A stretch of 64,000 nucleotides of DNA from Nonomuraea turcica (GTDB lineage Bacteria > Actinomycetota > Actinomycetes > Streptosporangiales > Streptosporangiaceae): NCBI RefSeq assembly GCF_030718205.1, contig NZ_JAUZQF010000005.1:310001-374000 (forward strand), written 5' to 3'. Made by a program: the position numbers and the translations under genes. Positions within the stretch are counted from its first letter, which is position 1; every line of letters begins with the position of its first letter. The notes below the pieces were generated by a model. The model was not told the origin of the DNA. It saw only the letters and a list, made by a program, of their open reading frames with translations, and made no database searches. Shown here piece after piece: positions 40,903 through 48,975 of the stretch.

Positions 40903-41773
40903 GGGCGGTCTCCAGGAAGTCCATGATCTCTCGGGTGAGGGCGGGGAGCAGGTGTCCGGCGTCGGGCAGCAGGCGTACCTCGGCGTGCGGGACGTTGCGC
41001 TGGAGGCGGCGGCGCGTGTCGTGGGAGTCGAGCAGGGCGTCGCGGCCTCCGACGATCGCCAGCACCGGCACGGCCAGCCCGCGCAACGCCTCGTCGCCGA
41101 AGACCGGCACCTTGCCGCGGCGCGGCCGGAAACTCTTCTGGATCAGCAACGAGAACGCGCCGAGATCACCGCCGCCCTCCGCGGCGGAACCGTTCGCGGC
41201 CCATCCCTCCGCGGCGGGGCCGAGGAGGCGGCGCATGGCGCGCCGCAGGCCCCGCTCGCCCAGCAGCATCAGCGGCAGCGCGCCCAGCAGCGGCAGCCAC
41301 CGCTGGCGGCCGATGCCGCTGGGGCAGAGCAGGGCGAGCCGTTCGACCCGCCCGGCCCTGCATGTGGCGTAGTCGACCGCCAGCCATCCGCCGAGCGAAA
41401 CGCCCACCATCGAGGCCCGCTCCACGCCCAGGGCGTCCAGCACGTCGTCGAGCCACGCGGCGTACGCGCCGGAGCCGAGCGGCGGCCGCGACGGCGCGCT
41501 CAGCCCCGGCTCGCCGATCACATCGACCGCGTACACCCGCAACCGCCGCGCCCAAGCGGCAACGTCACCCATCCACATGGCGCTGGTGGCCCCCGATCCG
41601 TGCAGGAGCACCACCGCGGGCGCGCCGTCCGGCCCGGACGCCAGCACGAACGTCTCGCCCTGCCCGGTGGGCACGCGCACGTGCTCGCCCGGCACCGGCC
41701 AGCGGCCGAGCAGTTCCCGGTAGCGCCGCTCGACCGCCCGTGCGCCCTCCGGCGAGGAGTAGATGCCACTCAT
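40895..41773 (-). CDS. Alpha/beta hydrolase
   Basis: 292 residues. Oxyanion HG motif in VVLLHGSGATSAMW, nucleophile elbow GVSLGGW with Ser, acid Asp in AIVGGRDALLD, and His in LPDAGHLLPAL. A helical cap lies at about 165-215. No signal peptide. It overlaps the upstream HTH gene by ATGA and the downstream DUF4180 gene by 8 bp, so the three are translationally coupled. Substrate unknown. Confidence 0.88.
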   Translation of the reverse strand: MSGIYSSPEGARAVERRYRELLGRWPVPGEHVRVPTGQGETFVLASGPDGAPAVVLLHGSGATSAMWMGDVAAWARRLRVYAVDVIGEPGLSAPSRPPLGSGAYAAWLDDVLDALGVERASMVGVSLGGWLAVDYATCRAGRVERLALLCPSGIGRQRWLPLLGALPLMLLGERGLRRAMRRLLGPAAEGWAANGSAAEGGGDLGAFSLLIQKSFRPRRGKVPVFGDEALRGLAVPVLAIVGGRDALLDSHDTRRRLQRNVPHAEVRLLPDAGHLLPALTREIMDFLETAHA

Positions 41774-42171
41774 TGCCGCACCAGCGCGTCGACGATCCGC
41801 AGCACCTGGGCACTCTCCTCGAGCCCGCCCAGCACGATGATCTTCAAGTGGGCGCGCTCCTCGTCGTACGCGAACTCCACGCGGAGCCCGTGCGGCGCTC
41901 CCGCGAGCGATCCCATGACCATCGTGCTGATCCGGTCCATCTCACGCCGCTCGACGCCGTCGATCTGCACGATGCTGGACACCTCGGCGTGCCGCGGCAC
42001 CTCCGGGCGGTCGTCGGGCAGCCCGGCGAACGCCGCGAGGTCCTGCCTGGCGATCCGGTATTGCTTGCCGACGCGCGCGGCGGGCAGCCGCCCGTCCCGC
42101 ACGTAGTTACGCACAGTCTTGACGTGCAACCCCAGTCGCCTGGCTGCCTGCTCCACGGTGTATTGCTCCAT
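41770..42171 (-). CDS. Excisionase-type helix-turn-helix DNA-binding protein
   Basis: 133 residues from ATG 42171 with AGGGAG upstream. The first 55 residues are a MerR/excisionase HTH (YTVEQAARRLGLHVKTVRNYVRDGRLPAARVGKQYRIARQDLAAFAG). The remainder (about 60-133) is a small alpha/beta domain (VEFAYDEERAHLKIIVLGGLEESAQVLRIVDALV) that may sense a ligand or dimerise. Its ATGA overlap with the hydrolase suggests it controls that operon. The perfect repeat CCCTA-CAA-TAGGG lies on its -10. Confidence 0.82.
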   Translation of the reverse strand: MEQYTVEQAARRLGLHVKTVRNYVRDGRLPAARVGKQYRIARQDLAAFAGLPDDRPEVPRHAEVSSIVQIDGVERREMDRISTMVMGSLAGAPHGLRVEFAYDEERAHLKIIVLGGLEESAQVLRIVDALVRQ

Positions 42172-42177
42172 AACACT

Positions 42178-42213
42178 CCCTACAATAGGGCATGTCAGGG
42201 AAGAATAGGGAGT
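42178..42213 (-). promoter_or_regulatory. Promoter/operator of the HTH-hydrolase operon
   Basis: CCCTACAATAGGG (42178-42190) is a perfect 5-3-5 inverted repeat; on the minus strand TATTGT within it fits a -10. A further TAGGGAGT half site lies at 42206-42213, matching ACTCCCTA at 42175-42182 in inverted orientation. Probably bound by the HTH protein itself. Confidence 0.5.
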
Positions 42214-43346
42214 CAGGCATGCGGTCCCACTGCCACGGGGCCGATGGTCAGGCGCGGCCGGCCCTCCAGCACCTCCCCCACCCGCTCCACCTGCTCGTCG
42301 AGGTCGCGCAGCTGGGCCGGTGTGAGATCGCGGAGCGTCTCCACGGTGACGTCGATCTTGCTGCCGGAACGCCGCTGGTGCCACACCCCGCGCACTTCCC
42401 CGTCCACCAGCAGCACGGGGAAGTTCCCCGCCTGGCCGCCGGCCAGCGCCCGCTGTGCCGCCGCGCCCGGGTACAGCAGCTCGCGCGGCCGCCCGGCCAC
42501 CACGTACGCGTCGAAGTACGGCAGCAGCCGCACCCCGCGTGGCGGGTCCGAGGGGAAGGCCGTGTCGCCGGCGACCACCCAGGCCCGCCGCCCCTCGAAC
42601 AGCACCTCCTCCAGCCCGGCCGCCTCGAACCCCCGGGCCGCCCACCGCACCGGCCCGCCGGCCCATTGCGCGAACTGGTCGGGGGTGGCCGGTCCGTACG
42701 CCGTCAGATACCTCCTGACCAGGCCGCCGAGCCCGTCCTCGACCGGCTCGGCGGGAGGCGGGGCGGTGTAGGTGACCTTGCGGCCCCTGTTCAGGCCGAA
42801 GACGACCGCGCCCCGGTGTCCCGCCAGCGCCATGGCCTGCCGCCAGCGCGGCCACATGCCCTGGAACGCGGGCATGACCAGGTCCCCGGCCCACGGCCCG
42901 GTGGCCGCCACGACGGCGTCGCTCAGCTCGTCGATCGTCATCTCCGGCCCGGCGGCGAGCACCTCGCGGATGGCCTCCACCACCTGGTGGGTCTGCTCGG
43001 GCGTCATCCGCACGCCGTCGGGGAATGCGGCGTGCCCGGGGGGCACCGACGACAGCGCGCTCACCCACAGGGGCAGGTCGCGGGCGGGCAGTAGGTGCAC
43101 GGTGCCGCGCGGCCCGAACGTCTTGACCAGGCTGCGCCGATCCCACAGCGCTTCGCGCAGGTGCGTCCGCGTGGCGCCGTCCAGCCGCAGGGCGACGGAC
43201 GCCTCACCGGCCGACATCACCTGCGCGTGCGCCCCGCACATGGCCGCCACGACCTCCGCAGGGTCCGCCTGGCCCCAAGGTGCTGCGCCCAGCCCGGCCC
43301 GTTGCAGCCGCCGCGCGCTCACCTGCGGCCACGACACTTCGATCAT
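42213..43346 (-). CDS. Winged-helix DNA-binding domain protein (AlkZ/YcaQ-like, HTH_42)
   Basis: 377 residues from ATG 43346, with GGAGGAGGA just upstream. The family opening VSWPQVSARRLQRAGL is followed by MCGAHAQVMSAGEASVALR, an AlkZ-like sequence, RRSLVKTFGPRGTVHLLPARDLPLW, and LLPYFDAYVVAGRP. These proteins contain tandem winged helices; the best-known members (AlkZ, YcaQ) are DNA glycosylases that unhook interstrand crosslinks, often linked to genotoxin resistance. Catalysis here is not confirmed. Divergent from the PaaK-like operon (151 bp apart). Confidence 0.83.
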   Translation of the reverse strand: MIEVSWPQVSARRLQRAGLGAAPWGQADPAEVVAAMCGAHAQVMSAGEASVALRLDGATRTHLREALWDRRSLVKTFGPRGTVHLLPARDLPLWVSALSSVPPGHAAFPDGVRMTPEQTHQVVEAIREVLAAGPEMTIDELSDAVVAATGPWAGDLVMPAFQGMWPRWRQAMALAGHRGAVVFGLNRGRKVTYTAPPPAEPVEDGLGGLVRRYLTAYGPATPDQFAQWAGGPVRWAARGFEAAGLEEVLFEGRRAWVVAGDTAFPSDPPRGVRLLPYFDAYVVAGRPRELLYPGAAAQRALAGGQAGNFPVLLVDGEVRGVWHQRRSGSKIDVTVETLRDLTPAQLRDLDEQVERVGEVLEGRPRLTIGPVAVGPHA

Positions 43347-43497
43347 CAGTCCTCCTCCGTCCGCATCCTCACGGTAGAGGCGAACGCGGAAGATTTCCTT
43401 CCGCAACGACAGTGGCCATGCCTAAGGACGGCGCGCTATCAAAGGCCGCTACGCCGAAGTAAGTGTTCGTAAAGCCATCTTCAATTCGGAATCAGTA

Positions 43498-45048
43498 ATG
43501 TCACACCTCATGACCCGCCTCAGTCCCGTCCTCGGACCGCTCACCCCCCGCCAGCGCTGGCGGCGGGTCCGGCTCCAGGCCTATTCCTGGGCCTTGACCG
43601 GCGCCTACCGGCTCGGCGCGATGCATCCGGCCATCTGGCGGCTGGTGGCCCGTGGCTACCATCCCGCGCTGGACCGGGTCGCCGCCAGGCACGCCAGGGT
43701 GGCCTGCCAGTTCGCGGCCGTGGACGTGCCGGCGTACCGCCATTTCCTGCGGGCGAACGGGGCCGAGCAGGCCAGCCGGCTGGCGGAATTCCCCGAGACC
43801 ACCAAACAGAACTACGCCGGCGTCTACGACGAGCAGAGCCGCTGCCAGGAGGGCAGGCTGCACCGCCCCGGCGTGATCGTGGACGAGTCGTCGGGGTCGA
43901 GCGGCAAACCGTACAACTGGGTACGCGGGCCGCGCGAGCTCAAGGGCATCTACCGCAACGCCGCCGGGTACATCGAGCTGGTCTTCCCGGGCGAGCGGTT
44001 GTTCGTGATCAACGCGTACTCGATGGGCGCCTGGGCCACCGGCACGACCACGGGCGCCGCCATGGCGCGCATCGCGATGGTCAAGAACACCGGTCCGGAC
44101 CTGGAGAAGATCGCCGACACGCTGGAGCACTTCGGGCCCGGCTACGACTACGTGGTGGCCGCGTACCCGCCGTTCCTCAAGCACCTGCGCGACCGCCTCG
44201 ACGAGGCCGGGTTCCCGTGGCGGGACTATCGCATCCGCGGCATGGTCGGCGGCGAGGGCATGACCGAGGCGCTCCGCGACTACCTGCAGGAACGCTTCGA
44301 GGAGGTGCGCTCCGGCTACGGTGCCAGCGACCTGACCATCGGCATGGGCGCGGAGAGCGGTTTCAGCGTGTGGCTGCGCAAGCGCCTGGCCACCGACCAG
44401 CCGCTGCGCGACCGGCTGCTCGGCCCGGGCGAGCAGCGGCTCCCGATGATCTTCCACTACAACCCGCTGGAGACGTTCCTGGAGGTCAACGCGGACGGCG
44501 AGCTGCTGTGCACCATCAACACCAAGAGCTGCCTGCAGCCCAAGCTCCGCTACAACGTCGGCGACGAGGCCCGCCTGTACACCCTCGCCGAGGTGCGGGA
44601 GGCGTTAGGCACGCAGGAGTACCAGCGGGCGTGGACCGACGAGCGGCTGAACCTGCCGCTGCTGTTCCTGTTCGGGCGCAAGGATTCGACGATCTCCTAC
44701 ATGGGCGCGAACCTCTATCCGCAGGACGTCGAATACGGCCTCTACCAGGGCAATCCGTACGCCGCCGCGATCAACCGGTTCTGCCTGTCGCTGGAGGAGC
44801 TGCCGGGCCTGGAGTACCGCCCGGTGATCAACCTCGAGGTACGCGGCGACGTGGACCGTGAGGAGCTGGCGGCCATCTGCCGCAAGGGCGTCGTCGCCCA
44901 CCTGAGCACGGTCTCACGCGACTTCGCCGAGTCGCTCAAGGAGGACCCGACGGCCGCCGACCTGAGGGTCAAGGTCCACGACCTGGGCGAGGGCCCGTTC
45001 GCGGGGTTCACGAAGATGAAGAACGTCTATCTGGTGAAGGACTCATGA
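43498..45048 (+). CDS. PaaK/CapK-like adenylate-forming enzyme
   Basis: 516 residues. The P-loop of the acyl-adenylate superfamily is VDESSGSSGKPYNWVRG; VGGEGMTEALRDYLQERFEEVRSGYGASDLTIGMGAE covers the adenine site and the conserved Tyr-Gly; RYNVGDEARL supplies the ribose-binding Asp, and the C-terminal lid follows. The family (phenylacetate-CoA ligase, CapK, coenzyme F390 synthetase) activates carboxylates with ATP. It is first in a four-gene cassette with ATGA/GTGA overlaps, so it probably activates an acid for the acyltransferase downstream. ATG 43498; substrate unknown. Confidence 0.85.
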   Translation: MSHLMTRLSPVLGPLTPRQRWRRVRLQAYSWALTGAYRLGAMHPAIWRLVARGYHPALDRVAARHARVACQFAAVDVPAYRHFLRANGAEQASRLAEFPETTKQNYAGVYDEQSRCQEGRLHRPGVIVDESSGSSGKPYNWVRGPRELKGIYRNAAGYIELVFPGERLFVINAYSMGAWATGTTTGAAMARIAMVKNTGPDLEKIADTLEHFGPGYDYVVAAYPPFLKHLRDRLDEAGFPWRDYRIRGMVGGEGMTEALRDYLQERFEEVRSGYGASDLTIGMGAESGFSVWLRKRLATDQPLRDRLLGPGEQRLPMIFHYNPLETFLEVNADGELLCTINTKSCLQPKLRYNVGDEARLYTLAEVREALGTQEYQRAWTDERLNLPLLFLFGRKDSTISYMGANLYPQDVEYGLYQGNPYAAAINRFCLSLEELPGLEYRPVINLEVRGDVDREELAAICRKGVVAHLSTVSRDFAESLKEDPTAADLRVKVHDLGEGPFAGFTKMKNVYLVKDS

Positions 45049-45491
45049 GGACCACGGATTTCAGCAAGGCGCCGCCGCAGGGGCAGGCGACGGCCATGTT
45101 CGTCGGGGCCACCCGCTACCGGGGGCCGCTGTCGATCCTCACCCTGACCTTCACGTGGGTGCGCATGGTGCGCGACATGAAGCGGATGCGCGGCTACCGC
45201 TGGCACAAGGTCTACTGGGAGTTCCCGTTCACGCTGGGCACACTGGCGTTCTTCGAGGACCGCGACGCGCTGCTGCGTTTCGCCCGCAGCCGGCACCACC
45301 GCAAGCTCATGCAGTGGGTGACCGATGGCACCAAGAACGCCACCGGCGGCTACATCCGGCTCTACAACGCCGAGCCCGAGGGCTACAGCAACGGGGTCTG
45401 GCGGGCGGAGGGCGGCCCGATGGCGCACATCGAGACGTTCACGCCACTGTCGGCGGAGGACGGCGACGGCCCGCCGGTGAAGCGCGGATGA
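45045..45491 (+). CDS. Small uncharacterised protein, second gene of the PaaK-like cassette
   Basis: 148 residues, overlapping the preceding gene by ATGA and the following one by ATGA. Visible features: GQATAMFVGATRYRGPLSILTLTFTWVRMVRDMKRMRG, an aromatic-rich centre (WHKVYWEFPFTLGTLAFFEDRDALLRFARSRHH), and GGYIRLYNAEPEGYSNGVW. The pattern is reminiscent of a dimeric alpha/beta-barrel (monooxygenase/DUF4188-like) fold, but I cannot assign it. No signal peptide. Tight coupling suggests it is a necessary part of the pathway. Confidence 0.7.
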   Translation: MRTTDFSKAPPQGQATAMFVGATRYRGPLSILTLTFTWVRMVRDMKRMRGYRWHKVYWEFPFTLGTLAFFEDRDALLRFARSRHHRKLMQWVTDGTKNATGGYIRLYNAEPEGYSNGVWRAEGGPMAHIETFTPLSAEDGDGPPVKRG

Positions 45492-46573
45492 CGGAGCTCG
45501 CGGGGCTGCAGCCCGTCGAGACCCGCCGTGACCTGCGCGACTTCCTCTCCCTCACCGGCCGCGTCTACGCCGGCGAGCCGCGGTTCATCCCGCCGCTGCA
45601 CGCGCAGGTCCGCACGTGGTTCCGTCAAGGCGTGCGGATGTACGTGCTGCGCCGGCGCGGGCAGGTCGTGGCCAGAACCACCCTGCACTCCGATGACGCA
45701 CTGGACGCCAAGCTGGGCGGGCGGACTCAGCTGTTCGGCCTGACGGAGTTCGCCGAGGAGGCGGCAGAGGAGCTCTTCGACGGCATCTGCGCCGCCGGGC
45801 GGGCCGCTGGCAGGGAATCGGCCTTCGGACCAGTGTCGCTGCTGCCCAACCAGGCGGGCGGGGTCATCACCTCGGGCTTCGGCGAGCGCGGTTTCATCGA
45901 CAGCGCGTGGAACCATCCCTACTACCCGGCTGCCTACGAGGCTCATGGATTCAGCCGGCGCTTCGAGTCCGACACCTGGATCTGCCCGGTGCCGGACAAA
46001 GAGGTGTTCGCGTTCGACGACCGGAGGATCGAGGCCGAGCGGCTGCGGGTGCACCGGGGGGACCGCCGGCGGGTGGCGGAGCAGCTGCCGATCCTGCGGG
46101 AGATGCTCAACGCCAGCTTCGCGCAGCTCGGCTACTACACCGAGATCTCCGCCGAGCAGCTGGCGGCGCAGACGGACGGGCTGGCGTACCTGCTGGACGA
46201 GGCGCTGCTGCTGTACCTGACGAAGGCGGACCGGCCGGTGGCGTTCGTGTTGTGCCTGCCCGACATCTCGGAATTCGTCGCGAGATGCCGGGGCAATCTC
46301 CATCTCCTGCGGCAGCTCCGGCTGCTCGCCACCCGCTCCCGCTACCGCCGCGAGGCGGTGCTCATCATCAAGGGCACGGTCCCCGGCGAGCAGGGTCATG
46401 GCTACATGCGGCTGCTCTCGCGCGAGCTGCACGAAGGGCTGCGCCGCGGCGGCTACCACACGCTGCGCAGCACGTACGTCGAGCGCACCAACCCCGGCTC
46501 CGCCGCCCAGTACGTCGCGATGGGCGGGCGCCCGCTGCACGGCTACACCTTCTACGCCAAGGATCTCGCGTGA
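45488..46573 (+). CDS. GNAT-like N-acyltransferase
   Basis: 361 residues from ATG 45488, overlapping the previous gene by ATGA. It resembles the YghO-like long GNAT group: FLSLTGRVYAGEPRFIPPL, then FGPVSLLPNQAGGVITSGF, and in the C-terminal half the acyl-CoA-binding core IIKGTVPGEQGHGYMRLLSRELHEGLRRGGYHTLRSTYVERTNPGSAAQYVAMGG. Likely transfers an acyl group (perhaps the one activated by the PaaK-like enzyme) to an amine. It overlaps the nitroreductase gene by GTGA. Confidence 0.8.
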   Translation: MTELAGLQPVETRRDLRDFLSLTGRVYAGEPRFIPPLHAQVRTWFRQGVRMYVLRRRGQVVARTTLHSDDALDAKLGGRTQLFGLTEFAEEAAEELFDGICAAGRAAGRESAFGPVSLLPNQAGGVITSGFGERGFIDSAWNHPYYPAAYEAHGFSRRFESDTWICPVPDKEVFAFDDRRIEAERLRVHRGDRRRVAEQLPILREMLNASFAQLGYYTEISAEQLAAQTDGLAYLLDEALLLYLTKADRPVAFVLCLPDISEFVARCRGNLHLLRQLRLLATRSRYRREAVLIIKGTVPGEQGHGYMRLLSRELHEGLRRGGYHTLRSTYVERTNPGSAAQYVAMGGRPLHGYTFYAKDLA

Positions 46574-47490
46574 ACGAGTTGCGGGCGCTGGAGCCCGACT
46601 TCTGGCGGGCGCCGAGCGCGCACAACACCCAGCCGTGGACGCTCGCCTACGGGGCGGACGAGGTCGCGGTCGGCTGGGATCCGGCCAGGGCGCTGCCCGT
46701 CAGCGACCCCACGGGGCGCGACCTGCGTCTCAGCCTGGGGGCGTTCGTGGAGTGCTGCCTGATCGTGTGCGCGGACGCGGGCCTGTCCATCGCCTTCCGC
46801 CCCGCCCCCGGGCCGCTGCGCGTGGGCTGCCTGCACAGGGCCGAGGAGCCGTACCGTACGCCGTTCACGACGGCGGACGTGCGGGCGAGGGGCGCCAACC
46901 GGGGCGACTACCACCCGGGACGGCTGCCGGACGACGTGGCCGCCGGGCTGGCCGGGATGCGACGGGTCGCCTGCCGGGACCTGGCGGACCTGCTGCACGC
47001 GGCGGACCTGCACCAGTTTGGGGACCGGGAGGTGACGCGGGAGCTGCGTGCCTGGCTGCGCCTGACCCGCCGGCACCGCCGCTACCTGCTGGACGGCCTC
47101 AGCGACCGGGCGCTGGCGCTCAGCCGGTTCGAGGCGCTCGCCCTGCGCGCCTCGCTCGCCCTCTACCCGGCGCTGCGGCCGCTCGGCCTGCCCAGGGTGC
47201 TGGCCGGCGCGTCCCGAGGGCTGCTGGACTACGACGGGGACGTGCTGGTGCTGGTCGGGGCGGCCGGCGACGAGGTGGAGCAGGGCCGCCTGCTCATGCG
47301 GCACTGGCTGACGTTGTCCGGCCTCGGCTACACCACGCATCCGCTGAGCCAGATCATCGACAGCGGCCCGACGCGGGAGGCGCTGGCGCGGCGGCTGGGG
47401 GTGGACGATCCCGCGTCCCTGCTCCACGTGGCCCGCGTCGGCCGCCCGAAGGCCCCTGCCGCGCCGTCGGCCCGGGTCAAGGAAGGGTAG
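46570..47490 (+). CDS. Nitroreductase-family flavoprotein
   Basis: 306 residues from GTG 46570, overlapping the GNAT gene by GTGA. The FMN-contact opening APSAHNTQPWTLAYG is diagnostic; ANRGDYHPGRLPDD and LVLVGAAGDEVEQGRLLMRHWLTLSGLGYTTHPLSQIID complete the fold. Members reduce nitro groups and quinones or oxidise azolines in natural-product pathways. As the last gene of a tightly coupled four-gene unit it may carry out a tailoring redox step. The operon ends here, 47 bp before the convergent nucleotidyltransferase stop. Confidence 0.85.
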   Translation: MNELRALEPDFWRAPSAHNTQPWTLAYGADEVAVGWDPARALPVSDPTGRDLRLSLGAFVECCLIVCADAGLSIAFRPAPGPLRVGCLHRAEEPYRTPFTTADVRARGANRGDYHPGRLPDDVAAGLAGMRRVACRDLADLLHAADLHQFGDREVTRELRAWLRLTRRHRRYLLDGLSDRALALSRFEALALRASLALYPALRPLGLPRVLAGASRGLLDYDGDVLVLVGAAGDEVEQGRLLMRHWLTLSGLGYTTHPLSQIIDSGPTREALARRLGVDDPASLLHVARVGRPKAPAAPSARVKEG

Positions 47491-47537
47491 CGGCTGGGTG
47501 TGCAGTTCCTGACCATCCAGGCACGACTCAGGGGCGC

Positions 47538-48356
47538 TTATGAGCCGCAGGCGGCCCGTACCTCCGCGATAAGCCGTGCCGCGTCGTCGACCGTGCGGCC
47601 GATCTCCTCCGGTGTGTGCCCGACCGCCGCGAGCAGCGCCTGCGCCCGCTCGCCGAACCCGCTCGGCGCCGACGGCAGCCGATCCGCCGAGGCCACCATG
47701 CCCTTCTCGTTGATCAGCCAGGCCTCGTCGTTGGCGTGCAGCGCGTGGCAGGCGGCCCCGATCGCGCGGAACAACGCCCCCGCCGCGTACACCGGGTCCC
47801 GCCCTGCGGCACCGTACCGGGCGATCATGAGGGCGAAGTCCGCCTCCCTCAGCTCCCTGATCAGCGCCGCGCGCAGCGCCGGCGGGTACTGCGCGGCCTC
47901 TTCCCGCAGGGCGGCCAGCTCCCCGCCCGGGTCGGCCAGCACCCGGCACAGCGCCACCTCCCCCACGTAGGCGTGGGAGTAGAAGCCCAGCGGATGCCCT
48001 GTCTGAACGCCGACCTCGTTCCGGCCTTCCCGGCAGTCCCGCCAGATCCGGTGGACCCGGTCGAGGTCGCGGTAGATCCAGTCGACACGCCACCCTTTCA
48101 CGGTCAGCCATCCGCCGCCGTCCACCCACGGGCCCCACCCGCCCGGCTCGGTCACGTCGACCGGCTCGCCCGTCACCTCCCGCGCAAGCGCCCGCAGCTT
48201 GTCCACGTCGAGCCGCCCTCGGTAGTAGAGGCCCAGGTCGATGTCCGAGTCCGGCCGGTGTGTGCCGCGCGCCCTGCTGCCGCCCAGCACCACGGCCACC
48301 ACACCGGGCACCTCGGCCAGCCGGGCGGCGATGGCGTGAAGATCCTTCTCTTGCAT
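47538..48356 (-). CDS. Nucleotidyltransferase-domain protein
   Basis: 272 residues from ATG 48356. The pol-beta-type active site is VVLGGSRARGTHRPDSDIDLGLYY with GGS and DxD carboxylates near residues 25-45. A C-terminal helical region (about 145-270) could bind a substrate. Relatives modify antibiotics (aminoglycoside-type), toxins or RNA, or are uncharacterised. No antitoxin-like partner is adjacent, so a HEPN/MNT toxin system is unlikely. Upstream lies a MarR gene on the same strand (69 bp). Confidence 0.82.
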   Translation of the reverse strand: MQEKDLHAIAARLAEVPGVVAVVLGGSRARGTHRPDSDIDLGLYYRGRLDVDKLRALAREVTGEPVDVTEPGGWGPWVDGGGWLTVKGWRVDWIYRDLDRVHRIWRDCREGRNEVGVQTGHPLGFYSHAYVGEVALCRVLADPGGELAALREEAAQYPPALRAALIRELREADFALMIARYGAAGRDPVYAAGALFRAIGAACHALHANDEAWLINEKGMVASADRLPSAPSGFGERAQALLAAVGHTPEEIGRTVDDAARLIAEVRAACGS

Positions 48357-48425
48357 GGGGTCAAGACTAGAGGCCGCTCCCCCACCCACCGGTTCGGAAC
48401 AGCGGCGAGGCCCGCAGCGCGCGCC

Positions 48426-48926
48426 TCACTCCCACGCCGGGTCCTCCGCCAGCTTTTCGGCGATCCGATCGTGGAAACTCTTGCGGGCGAGGACCTGCTC
48501 GATATCGGCGACGACGCGGGTGAGCGGATAGGGGATCTCGGCCTCGATCTCGGCGATGGCGGCCTCCGTGGCCCGCCACTCCGCCGCCAGGCGGCCGACG
48601 ATGCCGCGGGCGTTGTCGGTGAGCGTCACCTTCTTGCTGCGTGCGTCCTCGCCCGCGACGGTCCGGACCCAGCCGGCCGCGCGCATCGCCGCCACCTTCT
48701 GGCTGAGCGCCGAATGCGTCCGTCCGACCGACTCGGCCAGTTCGGTGATGGTCATCGGCCCGTGGGCGTGGAGCCGGAGCAACTCCATGACGAAGCTCGG
48801 CTTGAGCCCGTTGATGCGCTTGTCGGAGTAGAGCCGGGCGATGTCCGCGTCCATCGATGCCTGCAGGAGCCGCAGAGGCCGCCAGAGGCTCTCCTGGGTG
48901 GGATCGGGTGCGTGGGAGTCCGCCAT
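48426..48926 (-). CDS. MarR family transcriptional regulator
   Basis: 166 residues from ATG 48926. Winged helix: MTITELAESVGRTHSALSQKVAAMRAAGWVRTVAGEDARSKKVTLTDNARG. TAAAAT (minus strand, 48938-48933) lies exactly 7 nt before the ATG, with no Shine-Dalgarno, so the mRNA is probably leaderless. The 18-bp perfect palindrome upstream sits between -10 and -35 and is almost certainly its own operator. Targets other than itself, perhaps the downstream nucleotidyltransferase, are inferred. Confidence 0.88.
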   Translation of the reverse strand: MADSHAPDPTQESLWRPLRLLQASMDADIARLYSDKRINGLKPSFVMELLRLHAHGPMTITELAESVGRTHSALSQKVAAMRAAGWVRTVAGEDARSKKVTLTDNARGIVGRLAAEWRATEAAIAEIEAEIPYPLTRVVADIEQVLARKSFHDRIAEKLAEDPAWE

Positions 48927-48932
48927 GAGCAG

Positions 48933-48958
48933 ATTTTAAGAGTGCTTATATAAGCACT
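48933..48958 (-). promoter_or_regulatory. MarR promoter with an 18-bp perfect palindrome
   Basis: AGTGCTTATATAAGCACT (48941-48958) is a perfect palindrome directly upstream of the -10 TAAAAT (minus strand, 48938-48933). Binding here would block RNA polymerase; autorepression is likely. Confidence 0.65.
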
Positions 48959-48975
48959 GTTGCACCGGCCGTCCC

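Noticed and set aside
48367..48425. Toxin-antitoxin (HEPN/MNT-like) reading of the nucleotidyltransferase and neighbour
   Set aside because: The adjacent gene is a MarR regulator, not a HEPN protein, and spacing is not that of a toxin-antitoxin pair.
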